From CAUZIZ01 sp965218775 (GTDB lineage Bacteria > Acidobacteriota > UBA6911 > RPQK01 > JAJDTT01), in contig CBDCLS010000006.1 in the NCBI GenBank assembly GCA_965218775.1, positions 868,001 to 932,000 of the forward strand: 64,000 bases of DNA. Direction: 5' to 3'. This document shows positions 45,011 to 54,698 of this stretch, piece after piece. The notes under the pieces were generated by a model that did not search any database, was not told the DNA's origin, and was given only the letters and a program-made list of their open reading frames with translations. The position numbers and the translations under genes were made by a program. Numbering within the stretch: position 1 is the first letter of the stretch; each line of letters starts with the position of its first letter.

Positions 45011-46489
45011 CTAGCTGCTGTCGTTCTCCAACCGAGCGGCCTTCATCGAATGGTAGGCTTGAAGTACCTCAGAGGTCAGGGCCTGTTGCTGCGAAGGGTT
45101 GAAGGGGCCGGGGCCGGATTGGATTGTCCGAATATTGCCGGTTCCGGCAGCTTGCCAGCGCCGCGCGAAAACCTCAGTGGAGTGGGCGGCGAAGATTGCG
45201 AGGACGTCCCTGCCCAGTGCTCCTGCCAGATGCTGGCCCAATGAGTCGTATCCCAGGTAGAGATGGCAGTGCTTTATCAGCGAGGCAAAGCGGGTGGCGG
45301 ACCCCTGGAAGCAAATCAACTCGCAGGACCGGTCCAGCTCGACCGGTTCCGTCGTCGACTCTGAACTCTGGATCTCCAGTGCTCGAATTCCCTCGGTGGC
45401 AACAACTTGTACCAGTTCGGTGGCCCGAGCGGCTTCAACGGGACCGGACCCTTTGTCCAGGATCAGTGTCGCGCCGTCAGCCAGGATCTGCAGAACCAGA
45501 TCTCTTTCAAACCTCGAGAGGGTCTCGCCCGCCTCTTGAATGCGCTTGTCCTGGTTGCCTCCGACCCCCAGGTTCATGCCGACCACAAACGATCGGTCAC
45601 CGAGCCCCAGGTCTCGGTATAGCTGGAGCCCAAAAGCGTCATCCGAAGGGGGAAGGTGGAGGGCGGGGCCAACTTCACACTGTCCCCGACTCGGACCAAA
45701 CGTAAGATCCAGCCACTCGACCAGATCCTCCACCTGGCTGGTTTTTCGGCGAGTCTCCCTCAGGACCGATCCTTCCCAGAAGTAGTAGTGCCGCTCCTCG
45801 AGCATCCCGCCAAGGACTGGCAATACGCCAGATTGGAGCAAACGCGAGTCCGGATTGATAATAATGAAATCTTCACCGGTCTCCAGGGCGGCTACTTCTT
45901 CTGCCAGCGCATCCAACAGGGGAAGCCAGGAAAGGAGTCGATCCATCAGGACTCCCCGGCGTGGATATTGCAGAACACGAACCCTGATTTGATGGAGGCT
46001 GCCACCGAACAGTTCTGCGTTCTTGGGATCTCCCAAAAAGACCATCTCCGCTTCCGGAAATACCTGCCTCATCTTTTCCAGAATCGTGCTGGTAATCAGG
46101 ACGTCCGCTCCCAAGGTGATCCGCGAGAGCACCAAAACCTTCTTCAGCCGCTGCGCTCTCGCTGGGTCAAAGGGCTTGGATTGATGGAGCCCGGTAACTC
46201 GCCGCCGCAGGGCGGACTCATCCTGGCATTCGAGTCCTGTCAATCGGGTATCCAGCTCAGCAGCCTGGGGAAGTCGGCGGGCTCGCGAGATAGCCCGCGC
46301 CAGGAGCCGCTCCTGCAGCTGGCGATCCTCGGCAAGGAAAGAATCTCCCAACGGTTCGATGACCTCCCGGAAGAGCTTTTGAGTTCCTTCTTGGGCGCTC
46401 TGCAGATTTCCGGAGAAGGCGGTGTCAAGGAGAGTATCGAGGTCGGCCGGGGAAAGGTCTCTTGCTGCCTGGTGGCTTGGGTGTACCAA
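45011..46489 (-). CDS. Glycosyltransferase family 9-like protein
   Basis: 492 residues with a helical N-terminal region (about 1-120) and a GT-B fold related to heptosyltransferases. Motifs are KKVLVLSRITLGADVLITST, FPEAEMVFLGDPKNAELFGG, FVVGMNLGVGGNQDKRI, and the C-terminal LIKHCHLYLGYDSLGQHLAG ALGRDVLAIFA (the SDTGLMHxA-like donor site, here YDSLGQHLA). Classical members add sugars to LPS core. The start is TTG at 46489 without a strong ribosome binding site, so the N-terminus is uncertain. It is isolated from LPS genes. Confidence 0.75.
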   Translation of the reverse strand: MVHPSHQAARDLSPADLDTLLDTAFSGNLQSAQEGTQKLFREVIEPLGDSFLAEDRQLQERLLARAISRARRLPQAAELDTRLTGLECQDESALRRRVTGLHQSKPFDPARAQRLKKVLVLSRITLGADVLITSTILEKMRQVFPEAEMVFLGDPKNAELFGGSLHQIRVRVLQYPRRGVLMDRLLSWLPLLDALAEEVAALETGEDFIIINPDSRLLQSGVLPVLGGMLEERHYYFWEGSVLRETRRKTSQVEDLVEWLDLTFGPSRGQCEVGPALHLPPSDDAFGLQLYRDLGLGDRSFVVGMNLGVGGNQDKRIQEAGETLSRFERDLVLQILADGATLILDKGSGPVEAARATELVQVVATEGIRALEIQSSESTTEPVELDRSCELICFQGSATRFASLIKHCHLYLGYDSLGQHLAGALGRDVLAIFAAHSTEVFARRWQAAGTGNIRTIQSGPGPFNPSQQQALTSEVLQAYHSMKAARLENDSS

Positions 46490-46503
46490 CGTTGCTAGGA
46501 GGG

Positions 46504-46956
46504 CTAGTTTTCGATTCTAGAAGATCTTCGTCCTACGCTCTTGCTGAAGTCGATCTTTTCGGGCACCAGAGTGATGATGACTCGGTTCTGGCTACGGAGA
46601 CGTGCCATTCTTTCCTGTGCCTGCTCAGGAAGCTCATACAGGTCCACGATGGCTTGAGTCTCTTCCCAGATGGCATCGCCACCGGCAACCGTTGCAGTTC
46701 CGCTCAAGGTCACATACTCCAGCCCATCGGGGACCGAGTAAATGCACAAAGAGGCTCGAGGATCCCGCCTGATGTTCCGGCATTTCAGCGTCTCCTCGAT
46801 CGTTGACATGGTGATCTTTCCATCGTTGTATCGGTACCAGATCGGCGAGATCTGGGGTGATCCGTTCCGATTAACAGTGGCCAGCACTCCAATCCGGGGA
46901 GACTGGAGGAATTCCCGAAGTTGGATGGTCTCTTCCGGTGTCAGCTTTGCTCCCAT
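46504..46956 (-). CDS. PPOX-class flavin/F420-binding protein
   Basis: 150-residue split-barrel protein with IGVLATVNRNGSPQISPIWY, KITMSTIEETLKCRNIRRDP, RASLCIYSVPDGLEYVTLSG and VIITLVPEKIDFSKSVGRRS. The N-terminal LATVNxxGxPxxSPxWY pattern and the C-terminal RV..T..P.R..SW-like block place it among F420-dependent PPOX oxidoreductases. Use of F420 versus FMN cannot be decided from sequence. GAGG precedes the ATG. It lies just upstream of the GT9-like gene (14 bp gap) and may share its transcript. Confidence 0.87.
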   Translation of the reverse strand: MGAKLTPEETIQLREFLQSPRIGVLATVNRNGSPQISPIWYRYNDGKITMSTIEETLKCRNIRRDPRASLCIYSVPDGLEYVTLSGTATVAGGDAIWEETQAIVDLYELPEQAQERMARLRSQNRVIITLVPEKIDFSKSVGRRSSRIEN

Positions 46957-47019
46957 CGGTTTGCCTCTAGGCGAAGTATAGGCCCATCAAGGCCTCGAGT
47001 GAACCGATAGTTCAGTCCA

Positions 47020-50000
47020 CTAGACATCCGAGACTCTCTGTGCCACTGCCGGAATCACCGGGGAGCTCTCCGTCGGCTGAGGGTGCTCGAGGCTCCTCTC
47101 CGGCCCTCGTCTCCCGGGAAACAGCCCGATCACATCTTCCATGATCAGGTAGGCGGCCGGCACCAGGAACAGGATGATCAGGGTAGAGAATGCCACGCCA
47201 AATGCCAGGGAGACTGCCATCGGGATCAAGAACTTGGCTTGCAAGCTCTTTTCCATCAAGAGCGGAGTCAAACCCGCGAAGGTGGTGAGCGAGGTCAGAA
47301 AGATGGGACGGAAGCGAGCGCTCCCCGACTCCTGAACTGCCTCGAAGAGAGCGATGCCGGCCCTTCGTTGACGATTCACGTAATCCACCAGGATCAGGCT
47401 GTCATTGACGACGACCCCGGCCAGCGCCACAATTCCGAACATCGATAGAATAGTCAGATTGAGACCCATCAGCACGTGTCCCAGGACGGCGCCCACAAGT
47501 CCGAAGGGAATCGCAGCCATGATAATCAGGGGTTGTCCGTAGGATTTCAAGGGGATGGCGAGCAGGACATAGATGATGATCATGGCCATTGCAAAGCCGT
47601 TCATCAGACTCCCAAGTGTGTCCCGCTGCTGTCTTTGTTGTCCCTCGAGCGAATAATTCAGTCTGGGATACTTTTGTACCAGTTGGGGCAGGAACGAGCC
47701 TTCCAGATCGGTCAGGATCTCGTTGGCAGTCGCCTTGGTCTCGTCAACTTCGGCGGTGACGCTGATGGAACGATTCCGATCGATTCTGCGGATCGTCGCG
47801 AAGCCGCGTCCCAGCTCCGAACTGGCCACGGTGGAGAAGGGGACTTCCCGTCCCGAGGCAGAACGGATCCTCATCTTTTCCAGATCACCGAGGGATCGTC
47901 GCTGATGGGCAGGATATCGGACCATGACCTTGACCTCGTCCCGCCCCCGCTGGATGCGTTGCGCTTCCTCTCCGTAGAAGGCCTGTCGTACCTGGCGGGC
48001 TAGATCCGAGAGGGTCAGTCCCAGGGTTTCGGCCGCGGGTCGGATCTTCAGCTTGACCTCCTGTTTGCCGGCTCGAAAGGAATCGGTGATGTCGTAGACT
48101 CCGGGATACTGTGCGAGGTGGGTCTTGAGGTCATCTGCCCCGGCCTGCAGTAGTTCCAGGTAGGGTCCCGAGAGCTGGACGTTGATGGGTTCCCCGGTAG
48201 AAAAGAGGGAGGATGAAAAGGTCAACTCGACCGCATCCGGGATAGGTCCGGTCAACTCCCGCCAGCGGTCTGCCAACTGGACGCTGCTGGTTCCCGTCCG
48301 TTCTTCAGAAGGCACGAGTTCGATGTTGACTTCCCCCAGATGGGGAGCCGTGAAACGGGAGACTCCATCTCCGCCATGCCTGCTCTGCATTACCCTCATG
48401 GGCTGCTCCCCCACGGAGGTCAGAATATGCTGAAAGACGCGGCGCTCCTCTCCCTCTGAGGAGGTGGATTCGAGTTCGGATCTGACGATCTCCGCCGATC
48501 GTTCGATCCTGTTCAGGATCTTTGCGGTCGCATCGGCCGGGGTTCCCTGTGGCATAGTGAGGAAGGCGATCACGTTGTCGGCCTCCACCGCCGGGAAGAA
48601 CGTGAACTTGACCCATCCTCCCACCACCACTCCAGCTACCAGCAGCAAGGTCGACACGCCGACCGCGACCGTCAAGTAGCGCCATTCCAGCGCCCATTTC
48701 AGCAGGGGAAGATAGATCACCCGGACGAAACTCTTGAGTGCTCCTCCGATGCTGCCTTGAAAGCGGTTCCAGAGACCGCCGATTCCGCCCTTTTTCTCTT
48801 GACGCTTGAGATGTCGGAGATGGGCCGGAAGGATGAAGAGCGACTCCACGAGGGAGAAAACCAGAGTTGGAATGACCACCAGCGGAATCACCTGCATGAT
48901 CTTTCCGGTCGAACCTTCCACCAGTAACAGGGGACCAAAGGCCGCAATCGTCGTCAGGATTGCGAAGACGATGGGGACCATCATCTCGTTGGCACCGTTG
49001 ATGGCCGCAGTCAGCCCGGGTTCGCCCCGCTCGTGGTGAGCGTAGATGTTCTCTCCCACCACGATCGCATCGTCGACGACGATACCCAGAACGACAATGA
49101 ACGCGAAGAGCGAGATCAGGTTGACGGAGACGTCAAGAAACGGAAGAACCAGAAAGCAACCCAGGAACGAGATCGGTATCCCCAGGCTGACCCAGAATGC
49201 CAGTCCAATGCGAAGGAACAGCGTCAGCGCGATCACGACCAGTGCCAGTCCCGCCAGCCCATTCTTCATCAGCAATTCTAAGCGGCTCTCCAGGACTAGC
49301 GAATCATCTTTCCAGGTCGTGAGCCGAATGCCTTCCGGCATCCTTTTCTGGGCGCCTGTAACGTAGCTACGGACCGTCTGGGCAATCTCGAGGGCACGCT
49401 GTTCGCCCACCCGGTAGACCTGGACCAGAACCGCCGGCTCTCCATCGAAGCGGGCCGACTGATCGGTCTCGGCGAACCCATCGACGACCGTGGCGACGTC
49501 GCCAAGAAGGATTCGAGTACCGTCCTGACGGGTCAACAGGGCCAGCTCTTCGAACTCTCCACCCAGGTAGGCCTGCCCCTTGGCTCTGAGCAGGATCTCT
49601 CCACCCTCGGTCTTGAGCGAACCTCCAGGAAGGTCCAGGGACGAACGACGCACCGCCTGGGCCACCTGATCGAAACTGATTCCCCAGCGGCGCAGGGCCT
49701 CTTCGGAAACCTCGATCGATACTTCGTAGGGTCGGGCATTGCTGAGTTCTACCTGGGTGATCCCGGGCAAGGAGGCGATCTCTTCCCGGACCTGCTCGGC
49801 CAGGCTCTTGAGAGTCCCTTCATCGGCTCTGCCGGAGACGGCGATGTTGATGACCTGATTGCGGACGATCAGCTCCTGGATGATCGGTTGCTCAACCTCC
49901 TCGGGGAATGTATCGATGGCGTCGACCCGAGCCTTGACGTCATCGAGTAGCTCACGGACATCGGTGCCGTCCATCAGTTCCACGTTGACGAGCCCCAGGT

Positions 50001-50262
50001 TTTCAGATGCGGTCGAGGTGATACGCTTCACTCCGGTGAGACTCTGGATGGCTTCTTCAATTCGTACGCAGACCCCTTCTTCCACCTCTTCGGGAGCGGC
50101 TCCGGGATAGAGGACGGAGATGTTTACCAAGTCGGTCGAGAACTCGGGGAACACTTCCTCCTTGATCTGGGGAAGAATCACCAGGCCGCCCGCGAGGATC
50201 AGGAACATCAGAAGATTGGCGGCAACTCCGTTGGAGGCAAACCAGGCTACGGCAGTTTTCAT
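47020..50262 (-). CDS. RND efflux transporter, inner-membrane pump (AcrB-like)
   Basis: 1080 residues, the proton-driven component of a tripartite export system. The twelve-helix pattern is visible, with PQIKEEVFPEFSTDLVNISV at the N-terminus, LFAFIVVLGIVVDDAIVVGE NIYAH (helix 4, proton-relay Asp pair) and LALVGIVALAGVVVNDSLILV-like helix 10. Two large periplasmic loops carry the docking and pore domains. It overlaps the upstream adaptor gene by ATGA. The HAE-type substrate range (drugs, detergents, bile-like compounds) cannot be predicted. It is the last gene of a tetR-tolC-mfp-rnd operon. Confidence 0.96.
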   Translation of the reverse strand: MKTAVAWFASNGVAANLLMFLILAGGLVILPQIKEEVFPEFSTDLVNISVLYPGAAPEEVEEGVCVRIEEAIQSLTGVKRITSTASENLGLVNVELMDGTDVRELLDDVKARVDAIDTFPEEVEQPIIQELIVRNQVINIAVSGRADEGTLKSLAEQVREEIASLPGITQVELSNARPYEVSIEVSEEALRRWGISFDQVAQAVRRSSLDLPGGSLKTEGGEILLRAKGQAYLGGEFEELALLTRQDGTRILLGDVATVVDGFAETDQSARFDGEPAVLVQVYRVGEQRALEIAQTVRSYVTGAQKRMPEGIRLTTWKDDSLVLESRLELLMKNGLAGLALVVIALTLFLRIGLAFWVSLGIPISFLGCFLVLPFLDVSVNLISLFAFIVVLGIVVDDAIVVGENIYAHHERGEPGLTAAINGANEMMVPIVFAILTTIAAFGPLLLVEGSTGKIMQVIPLVVIPTLVFSLVESLFILPAHLRHLKRQEKKGGIGGLWNRFQGSIGGALKSFVRVIYLPLLKWALEWRYLTVAVGVSTLLLVAGVVVGGWVKFTFFPAVEADNVIAFLTMPQGTPADATAKILNRIERSAEIVRSELESTSSEGEERRVFQHILTSVGEQPMRVMQSRHGGDGVSRFTAPHLGEVNIELVPSEERTGTSSVQLADRWRELTGPIPDAVELTFSSSLFSTGEPINVQLSGPYLELLQAGADDLKTHLAQYPGVYDITDSFRAGKQEVKLKIRPAAETLGLTLSDLARQVRQAFYGEEAQRIQRGRDEVKVMVRYPAHQRRSLGDLEKMRIRSASGREVPFSTVASSELGRGFATIRRIDRNRSISVTAEVDETKATANEILTDLEGSFLPQLVQKYPRLNYSLEGQQRQQRDTLGSLMNGFAMAMIIIYVLLAIPLKSYGQPLIIMAAIPFGLVGAVLGHVLMGLNLTILSMFGIVALAGVVVNDSLILVDYVNRQRRAGIALFEAVQESGSARFRPIFLTSLTTFAGLTPLLMEKSLQAKFLIPMAVSLAFGVAFSTLIILFLVPAAYLIMEDVIGLFPGRRGPERSLEHPQPTESSPVIPAVAQRVSDV

Positions 50263-51491
50263 TGAGTCACCTTTACCATTGGCTTCGAGATTTCCTCTGC
50301 TGCTGGTCCGGGAACTTCGCCCTCATCGAGGACCCTGACTTTCATCCCGTCGACCACCGTATCGAGTGAGGCTATCGAAACCAGCTCCCCTGGCTCCAGG
50401 CCGGAGTCTACAATCATCTCTTCGCGATCGGCGCCCAGCACCGAGATCGGCCGGTAGCGGAGACGCTGTTCGGAATCCACAACCATGACCTGATCTTTGC
50501 CCCTCAAAGCGCTTCGGGGAAGCACGAAAACATTCCGGCTCAGCTTCCCCATGATCTCGGCCTCGACAAACATACCCACTGCCAGCGGAGGACGCCCAGG
50601 GTTCTGACCGCGTCCGTAAGGGTTTTCGACCTGGGCGACGGCGTGGAGCATCCGCGTCTGGGGATCGATAGTGCCCTCGGTTCTGACGATTCGACCTCGC
50701 CAGGAGTATTCCTTGCCGCCGAAGGTGGCCCGCAATATGACTTCCGGACCTTTCCTCTGATCCTGATCTCCGCGGTAACTCAGGGGAAGGTTGAGATAGG
50801 CAAGCTCCTCGTCGGGAAGCGGCAACCGGACCTCGGCGAAGTCCACCGAGTAGATGGTCGCCACTGGAGCCCCGACCGTTACGAACTGGCCGATGTCGAC
50901 GTTCTTCTGGCGGACGCGTCCGGCGAAGGGAGCCTTGATCTCGGTCTTTTCCAGGTTTCGACGCATCTGCTCCAGGCCTGCTCGGGCCGACTCCAGGATT
51001 GCCCGGGCCTGAGCTAGTTGAGGTTCACGGCGCAAAAGAGGCGATGCTTCTCCCTGGCCCAGGCTCTTCCATTCCTTCAGGGCGACTTCTGCCTGAGCCT
51101 TCTCGGTCTCCAGGGTCACCTGGGCGCGGGCAACCTCGGCTCGCGCTCCCACCAGCGCGAGCTCGTAGTCGCGAGGGTCGATCTTCAGAAGGGTGGTCCC
51201 GGCCTCAAAGAATCCCCCTACTGCCAGCGACGGATAGACATAGACCACGCGCCCGGACACTTCAGGCACCACTGCGGTCTCAGTTCGGGGAACCACGTTT
51301 CCCTGAGCCCGGACCCGGAAACGAAAGTTCTGGGGTTGCACCTGGATCACTCGTACCAGGGGGGCAGGCAGCTCGGGCTCTCGGGTTTCCACAACCGGTC
51401 TCATGGCGATCATCTTGCTCACGGCGAAGATGCCGAGGGCCAGGACTACGAGGGGCAGAATGAATTTGAGAAGTGTCTTGATCACTTTCAA
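50259..51491 (-). CDS. RND efflux periplasmic adaptor subunit
   Basis: 410 residues with an N-terminal membrane anchor (LLKFILPLVVLALGIFAVSK) and the MFP fold. Half-lipoyl motifs are RVRAQGNVVPRTETAVVPEV SGRV and IKAPFAGRVRQKNVDIGQFV, with a coiled-coil hairpin between (AEVARAQVTLETEKAQAEVA) and beta-barrel plus membrane-proximal parts after. The start is TTG at 51491 with GGAG eight bases upstream. It bridges the RND pump and the TolC-like channel. It overlaps the pump gene by four bases. Confidence 0.95.
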   Translation of the reverse strand: MKVIKTLLKFILPLVVLALGIFAVSKMIAMRPVVETREPELPAPLVRVIQVQPQNFRFRVRAQGNVVPRTETAVVPEVSGRVVYVYPSLAVGGFFEAGTTLLKIDPRDYELALVGARAEVARAQVTLETEKAQAEVALKEWKSLGQGEASPLLRREPQLAQARAILESARAGLEQMRRNLEKTEIKAPFAGRVRQKNVDIGQFVTVGAPVATIYSVDFAEVRLPLPDEELAYLNLPLSYRGDQDQRKGPEVILRATFGGKEYSWRGRIVRTEGTIDPQTRMLHAVAQVENPYGRGQNPGRPPLAVGMFVEAEIMGKLSRNVFVLPRSALRGKDQVMVVDSEQRLRYRPISVLGADREEMIVDSGLEPGELVSIASLDTVVDGMKVRVLDEGEVPGPAAEEISKPMVKVTQ

Positions 51492-51531
51492 GGGTCTCCA
51501 GCGGGTGCGATTCGAAGGGTTCTATCGAGTC

Positions 51532-52962
51532 TCACGGATTCAGTGTCCCCGGCTGTGCTCCCATGGACTGGTTGAAGCCTCCGCCTAGAGCCAAGTGGAG
51601 GTTGATGCGATTGTCGAGTAGCAGGCGCCGCAGCCCCAGGACCTGGCTTTCGGAGGAGAACACCCGCCGCTGTGTTATCAGTACCTGGAGCACGTCGGAA
51701 AGTCCCTGGCGATAGCGATCCTGCGCCAGCAAGAGGGCGGCACGGGCCTGGGAGGCGGATTCTTCAAGATCGTCCAGTTGACGGTTCAGCTCACTCTCGG
51801 CCGCCAGGGCGGACTCTACCTCGGCGTAGGCCTGAAGGACCGCACTGGCATAGTTCTCGAGGGTTTCCTGCGAAACGCCCTCGGCTACCTCTACCTGTCG
51901 ACGTAACCGGCCTGCCTGAAACAGAGGTTGGGTCAGGTTGCCCAGCAGGCTCCACACCCCGAAGTCTCCGTCAAGCAGGTCCAGCAGGGACTTGGTGGAG
52001 GTCCCCCCAGTGGTTGTCAGGTTGAGGCGAGGATAGAGCTGCGTTTGTGCCTGAGCGACCCGGTGATCCGACGCCAGGAGACGCTTCTGAGCGGCGATCA
52101 GGTCGGGACGCCGGTCCAGCAGTTGAGAAGGGAGGCCGGCTGGTACCGGAGTTGTCAGCCGGGGTAGGAGTTTGTTGCCAGTGAGTCGGCCCGAAGGATA
52201 GCGCCCTGCCAGGACTTCGATCTGTCTCACGACACGCTCATATTGCTCTTTGCGTTGGCTGATCAGGGCTTCGGCACCGGAAAGTTCCGAGAGGATCAGC
52301 CTGAGGTCGAGGGCAGGCCGCAGTCCGGCTTCGAAACGGTTGCGAATCCAGCGGGCGGAATCTTCGTAACTTTCGACGGTTTCCCGCGCCAACTCCAGCT
52401 GCAGCTGCGCTTCGGCCGAGGCAAACCAGGATTTCGCCGTCTGGGCCGCGATCGACAATCGGGCCGCAGCCAGTTCGGCCCCCTGTGCCTGTGCCAGAAC
52501 CTGAGACTCCGTCTCCGCGGAGCGGATCCGCCCCCATAGATCGGCCTCCCAATTGACGTCGAAAGAAGCTCCCAGGGTGCTGAAAGTGGTACTGAGGACC
52601 TTGTCTTGAGAGCCGGGGATCGGGAAGCCGATGAAGTTCTGGCGCCGCCGATTCCCATTCAGTGAGAAGCCAGCCGTGGGAAGTCTCCCGGTGCCCGCGA
52701 TCTGGGCCTGGATCAGAGCCGTCTCCAGGCGCACCGCAGCCGCTCGAAGATCTCGATTGTTGCGGACGGCCTCCTGGACAATAGCTTCGAGGTCCGGATC
52801 TCCCAGGCTCTTCCACCAGGAGTCTTCAACCACTCCCCCTGCGTCTTCACTTGCCTCCCAGGTCTCAGGAGCCGGGACGTCGAGAGCTCGAGGCGGAGGA
52901 GCCACAGAGCGCAGACAACCGGAGAGACCAAGGATCAGGAGAACCCAGGCTCCATGCCTCAT
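51532..52962 (-). CDS. TolC-like outer membrane efflux lipoprotein (NodT family)
   Basis: The start at 52962 gives MRHGAWVLLILGLSGCLRSV with lipobox LSGC; the frame extends upstream to 53064 inside tetR and is rejected. Two outer-membrane-factor repeats with long helices follow: DPDLEAIVQEAVRNNRDLRA AAVRLETA and RPDLIAAQKRLLASDHRVAQ AQTQLYP. LNLTTTGGTSTKSLLDLLDG is the usual strand after each. The ATGA overlap (52959-52962) with tetR suggests coupling. About 476 residues, complete. Confidence 0.95.
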   Translation of the reverse strand: MRHGAWVLLILGLSGCLRSVAPPPRALDVPAPETWEASEDAGGVVEDSWWKSLGDPDLEAIVQEAVRNNRDLRAAAVRLETALIQAQIAGTGRLPTAGFSLNGNRRRQNFIGFPIPGSQDKVLSTTFSTLGASFDVNWEADLWGRIRSAETESQVLAQAQGAELAAARLSIAAQTAKSWFASAEAQLQLELARETVESYEDSARWIRNRFEAGLRPALDLRLILSELSGAEALISQRKEQYERVVRQIEVLAGRYPSGRLTGNKLLPRLTTPVPAGLPSQLLDRRPDLIAAQKRLLASDHRVAQAQTQLYPRLNLTTTGGTSTKSLLDLLDGDFGVWSLLGNLTQPLFQAGRLRRQVEVAEGVSQETLENYASAVLQAYAEVESALAAESELNRQLDDLEESASQARAALLLAQDRYRQGLSDVLQVLITQRRVFSSESQVLGLRRLLLDNRINLHLALGGGFNQSMGAQPGTLNP

Positions 52963-53621
52963 GATTGTTCCGATCCTTCCGCGCAGGACGACGGACTGCG
53001 TAAGGCGGCCGCCAGGAAAGGCACCAGTCGATCGACGGTACGGTCGACATCCGCCATATGGCAAACGCCTCCCGACAACTTATGCAGCTGGTGCTCGTCA
53101 GCCATGGTGTGGATGGTGTGTGCCATAGCTCCTACGGTGAAGTGGAATCTCCAGAACAGTTCCTCCGGAGAGAGGTGGGGGAGTGCTCGCGACAGGGCTG
53201 GAGTAAAACGCCGGATTACCGAACCAAACTGATCGTAGACCATCTGTCTGGTGCGATCCCGTGGATCGGTAAAGGCCCTCCCCAGAAGGCGCATGAAAAG
53301 GGCTCCTCCGCGTTCCGGGTCACGGCTCAGGCGGATGGGCGGTCCGACAAAAGCTTCCAGGATTCTCTCGAGAGCAGGCGGTTCGTCACCCGCTTCGGCT
53401 TCGTATTGATCCAGAAGCTCGAGGCGTTCCTGGTTCAAGGGATCGAGCCGCCAGGCAAACAGCTCGGCAATCAGCTTTTCCTTGGAGCCAAAGTGGTAGT
53501 TCATCGCCGCCAGGTTGACGTCGGCCTCAGCCGTAATCATGCGAACCGAGGTCGCCGAAAATCCATGCTGGGAAAAGAGCGATTCAGCGGCCCGCAGCAT
53601 CTTCTCCTTGGTATTTAACAT
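52959..53621 (-). CDS. TetR/AcrR family regulator (CerR-type C-terminal domain)
   Basis: Repressor of the efflux operon it heads. The start at 53621 gives MLNTKEKMLRAAESLFSQHG, the standard first helix; an upstream start at 53657 lies within the operator region. The helix-turn-helix is TSVRMITAEADVNLAAMNYH FGSKEKL. The C-terminal ligand and dimerisation part includes FVGPPIRLSRDPERGGALFM RLLGRAFTDP, seen in CerR-like members. It shares four bases with the channel gene, so it is first in a four-gene operon and likely autoregulated by the palindromes just upstream. The ligand is unknown. Confidence 0.93.
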   Translation of the reverse strand: MLNTKEKMLRAAESLFSQHGFSATSVRMITAEADVNLAAMNYHFGSKEKLIAELFAWRLDPLNQERLELLDQYEAEAGDEPPALERILEAFVGPPIRLSRDPERGGALFMRLLGRAFTDPRDRTRQMVYDQFGSVIRRFTPALSRALPHLSPEELFWRFHFTVGAMAHTIHTMADEHQLHKLSGGVCHMADVDRTVDRLVPFLAAALRSPSSCAEGSEQS

Positions 53622-53637
53622 CGTCAATCCTGGGCCA

Positions 53638-53667
53638 CAAACGATCGTTTGAATCAAACGACTGTTT
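53638..53667. promoter_or_regulatory. Candidate TetR operator: overlapping palindromes
   Basis: CAAACGATCGTTTG (53638-53651, perfect 14-bp palindrome) overlaps CGTTTGAATCAAACG (53646-53660, perfect 7+1+7), followed by AAACGACTGTTT (53656-53667, imperfect). The array of AAACG half-sites sits 17-46 bases upstream of the tetR start, where it would cover the promoter. Confidence 0.65.
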
Positions 53668-53717
53668 TATTCTAGGAAACCAGCTACCTTTTTGTCAAAG
53701 GCTAGCCAAGATAGAAC

Positions 53718-54698
53718 TCAGATCTCGGCGCTGAGGAACAGATTGGAGGTCTTCAAGACCTGTGTCTCATTGTAAACCAAAGGCCAGTTAGGCCGTGGCG
53801 GATGGCCCGGAGGTGGATTGTTGGGATCACGCAGAGTGTAGCGCCACTTCCCGGGGCTTTGGAACAGCCATTTCTTGTCTTCCTCGGAGGGCTCCACCTC
53901 GCGTCTCAGGATGAATTCTGCGGAATCGAACTCGCTGAAGGCCACGTAGGACAGGAAGGCTTGCATAGGCCGTTTACCATCGTACGAGCTCATGTCGGGA
54001 AATGGGATGGGTCCCGTGTCGACCTGGAAGAGACCCTCTTCGACGTTCAGATTCATCGTCCTTGCTGGGTACTCGATTGCCCACTTGTAGCCCGCCGCCT
54101 CATCTTCGTAGGTTGAGCGGGCGTTCAGGGGTTTGTCGGCCAAGGTGGCGTTGATCACTTCCTGGGCGCTCCTGAGAACGGCGAAGTTGGAATGCGTCCT
54201 GGTCGTAAAACGGGTGTCGGCAAGACCCAATTCGCTGGCCTTGGACTTCCCCTTTTCGGTCGAGGGCTTCTTGGCGAGCGAGATCCTGTGGGTGCGGCTG
54301 AAGATGGCACGCCACTCACCACTGGGAAGCTGGAAGAATTCTTCTTTTGGAATCGTATACTCAGATCGACAAGGTGACAGCAGGAACAATTCCTCTGTCT
54401 CACCGGTCTTGGTATTGGTGATGTCGCATTTGGCGTCGTAGGTGACCCGGACATTTCTCACGGAGCCCGCACCCTGCGTCATGCCCCCGGCATTTATGTA
54501 GTGAGGATGCAGCTCGAAGGGCTGACTGGTCCAGGTGAAGAAGGAGCGCTCGAAGTCGATCATCGCCTCCGGGGCGGGTCCACCCGCCTGATCCGGCTGC
54601 TCCTGAGGTGCACAGGCTGGTAGTCCGAGAACCGAACCGACGGCTGCGGCTCCTGCGGTAGTTTGAAGAAACTCTCTGCGATTCGCTTTCCGGTTCAT
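53718..54698 (-). CDS. Tat-exported protein of unknown function
   Basis: The start at 54698 (MNRKANRREFLQTTAGAAAV) follows GAGGTGAG and carries a twin-arginine motif RREFLQ. The hydrophobic core ends near GLPACAPQ, a possible lipobox. The mature region is beta-rich: SFFTWTSQPFELHPHYINAG, TGETEELFLLSPCRSEYTIP, AIEYPARTMNLNVEEGLFQV and REVEPSEEDKKWLFQSPGKW. I recognise no family. It lies upstream of the efflux operon on the same strand but 96 bp from its operator, so it is likely separate. Confidence 0.72.
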   Translation of the reverse strand: MNRKANRREFLQTTAGAAAVGSVLGLPACAPQEQPDQAGGPAPEAMIDFERSFFTWTSQPFELHPHYINAGGMTQGAGSVRNVRVTYDAKCDITNTKTGETEELFLLSPCRSEYTIPKEEFFQLPSGEWRAIFSRTHRISLAKKPSTEKGKSKASELGLADTRFTTRTHSNFAVLRSAQEVINATLADKPLNARSTYEDEAAGYKWAIEYPARTMNLNVEEGLFQVDTGPIPFPDMSSYDGKRPMQAFLSYVAFSEFDSAEFILRREVEPSEEDKKWLFQSPGKWRYTLRDPNNPPPGHPPRPNWPLVYNETQVLKTSNLFLSAEI

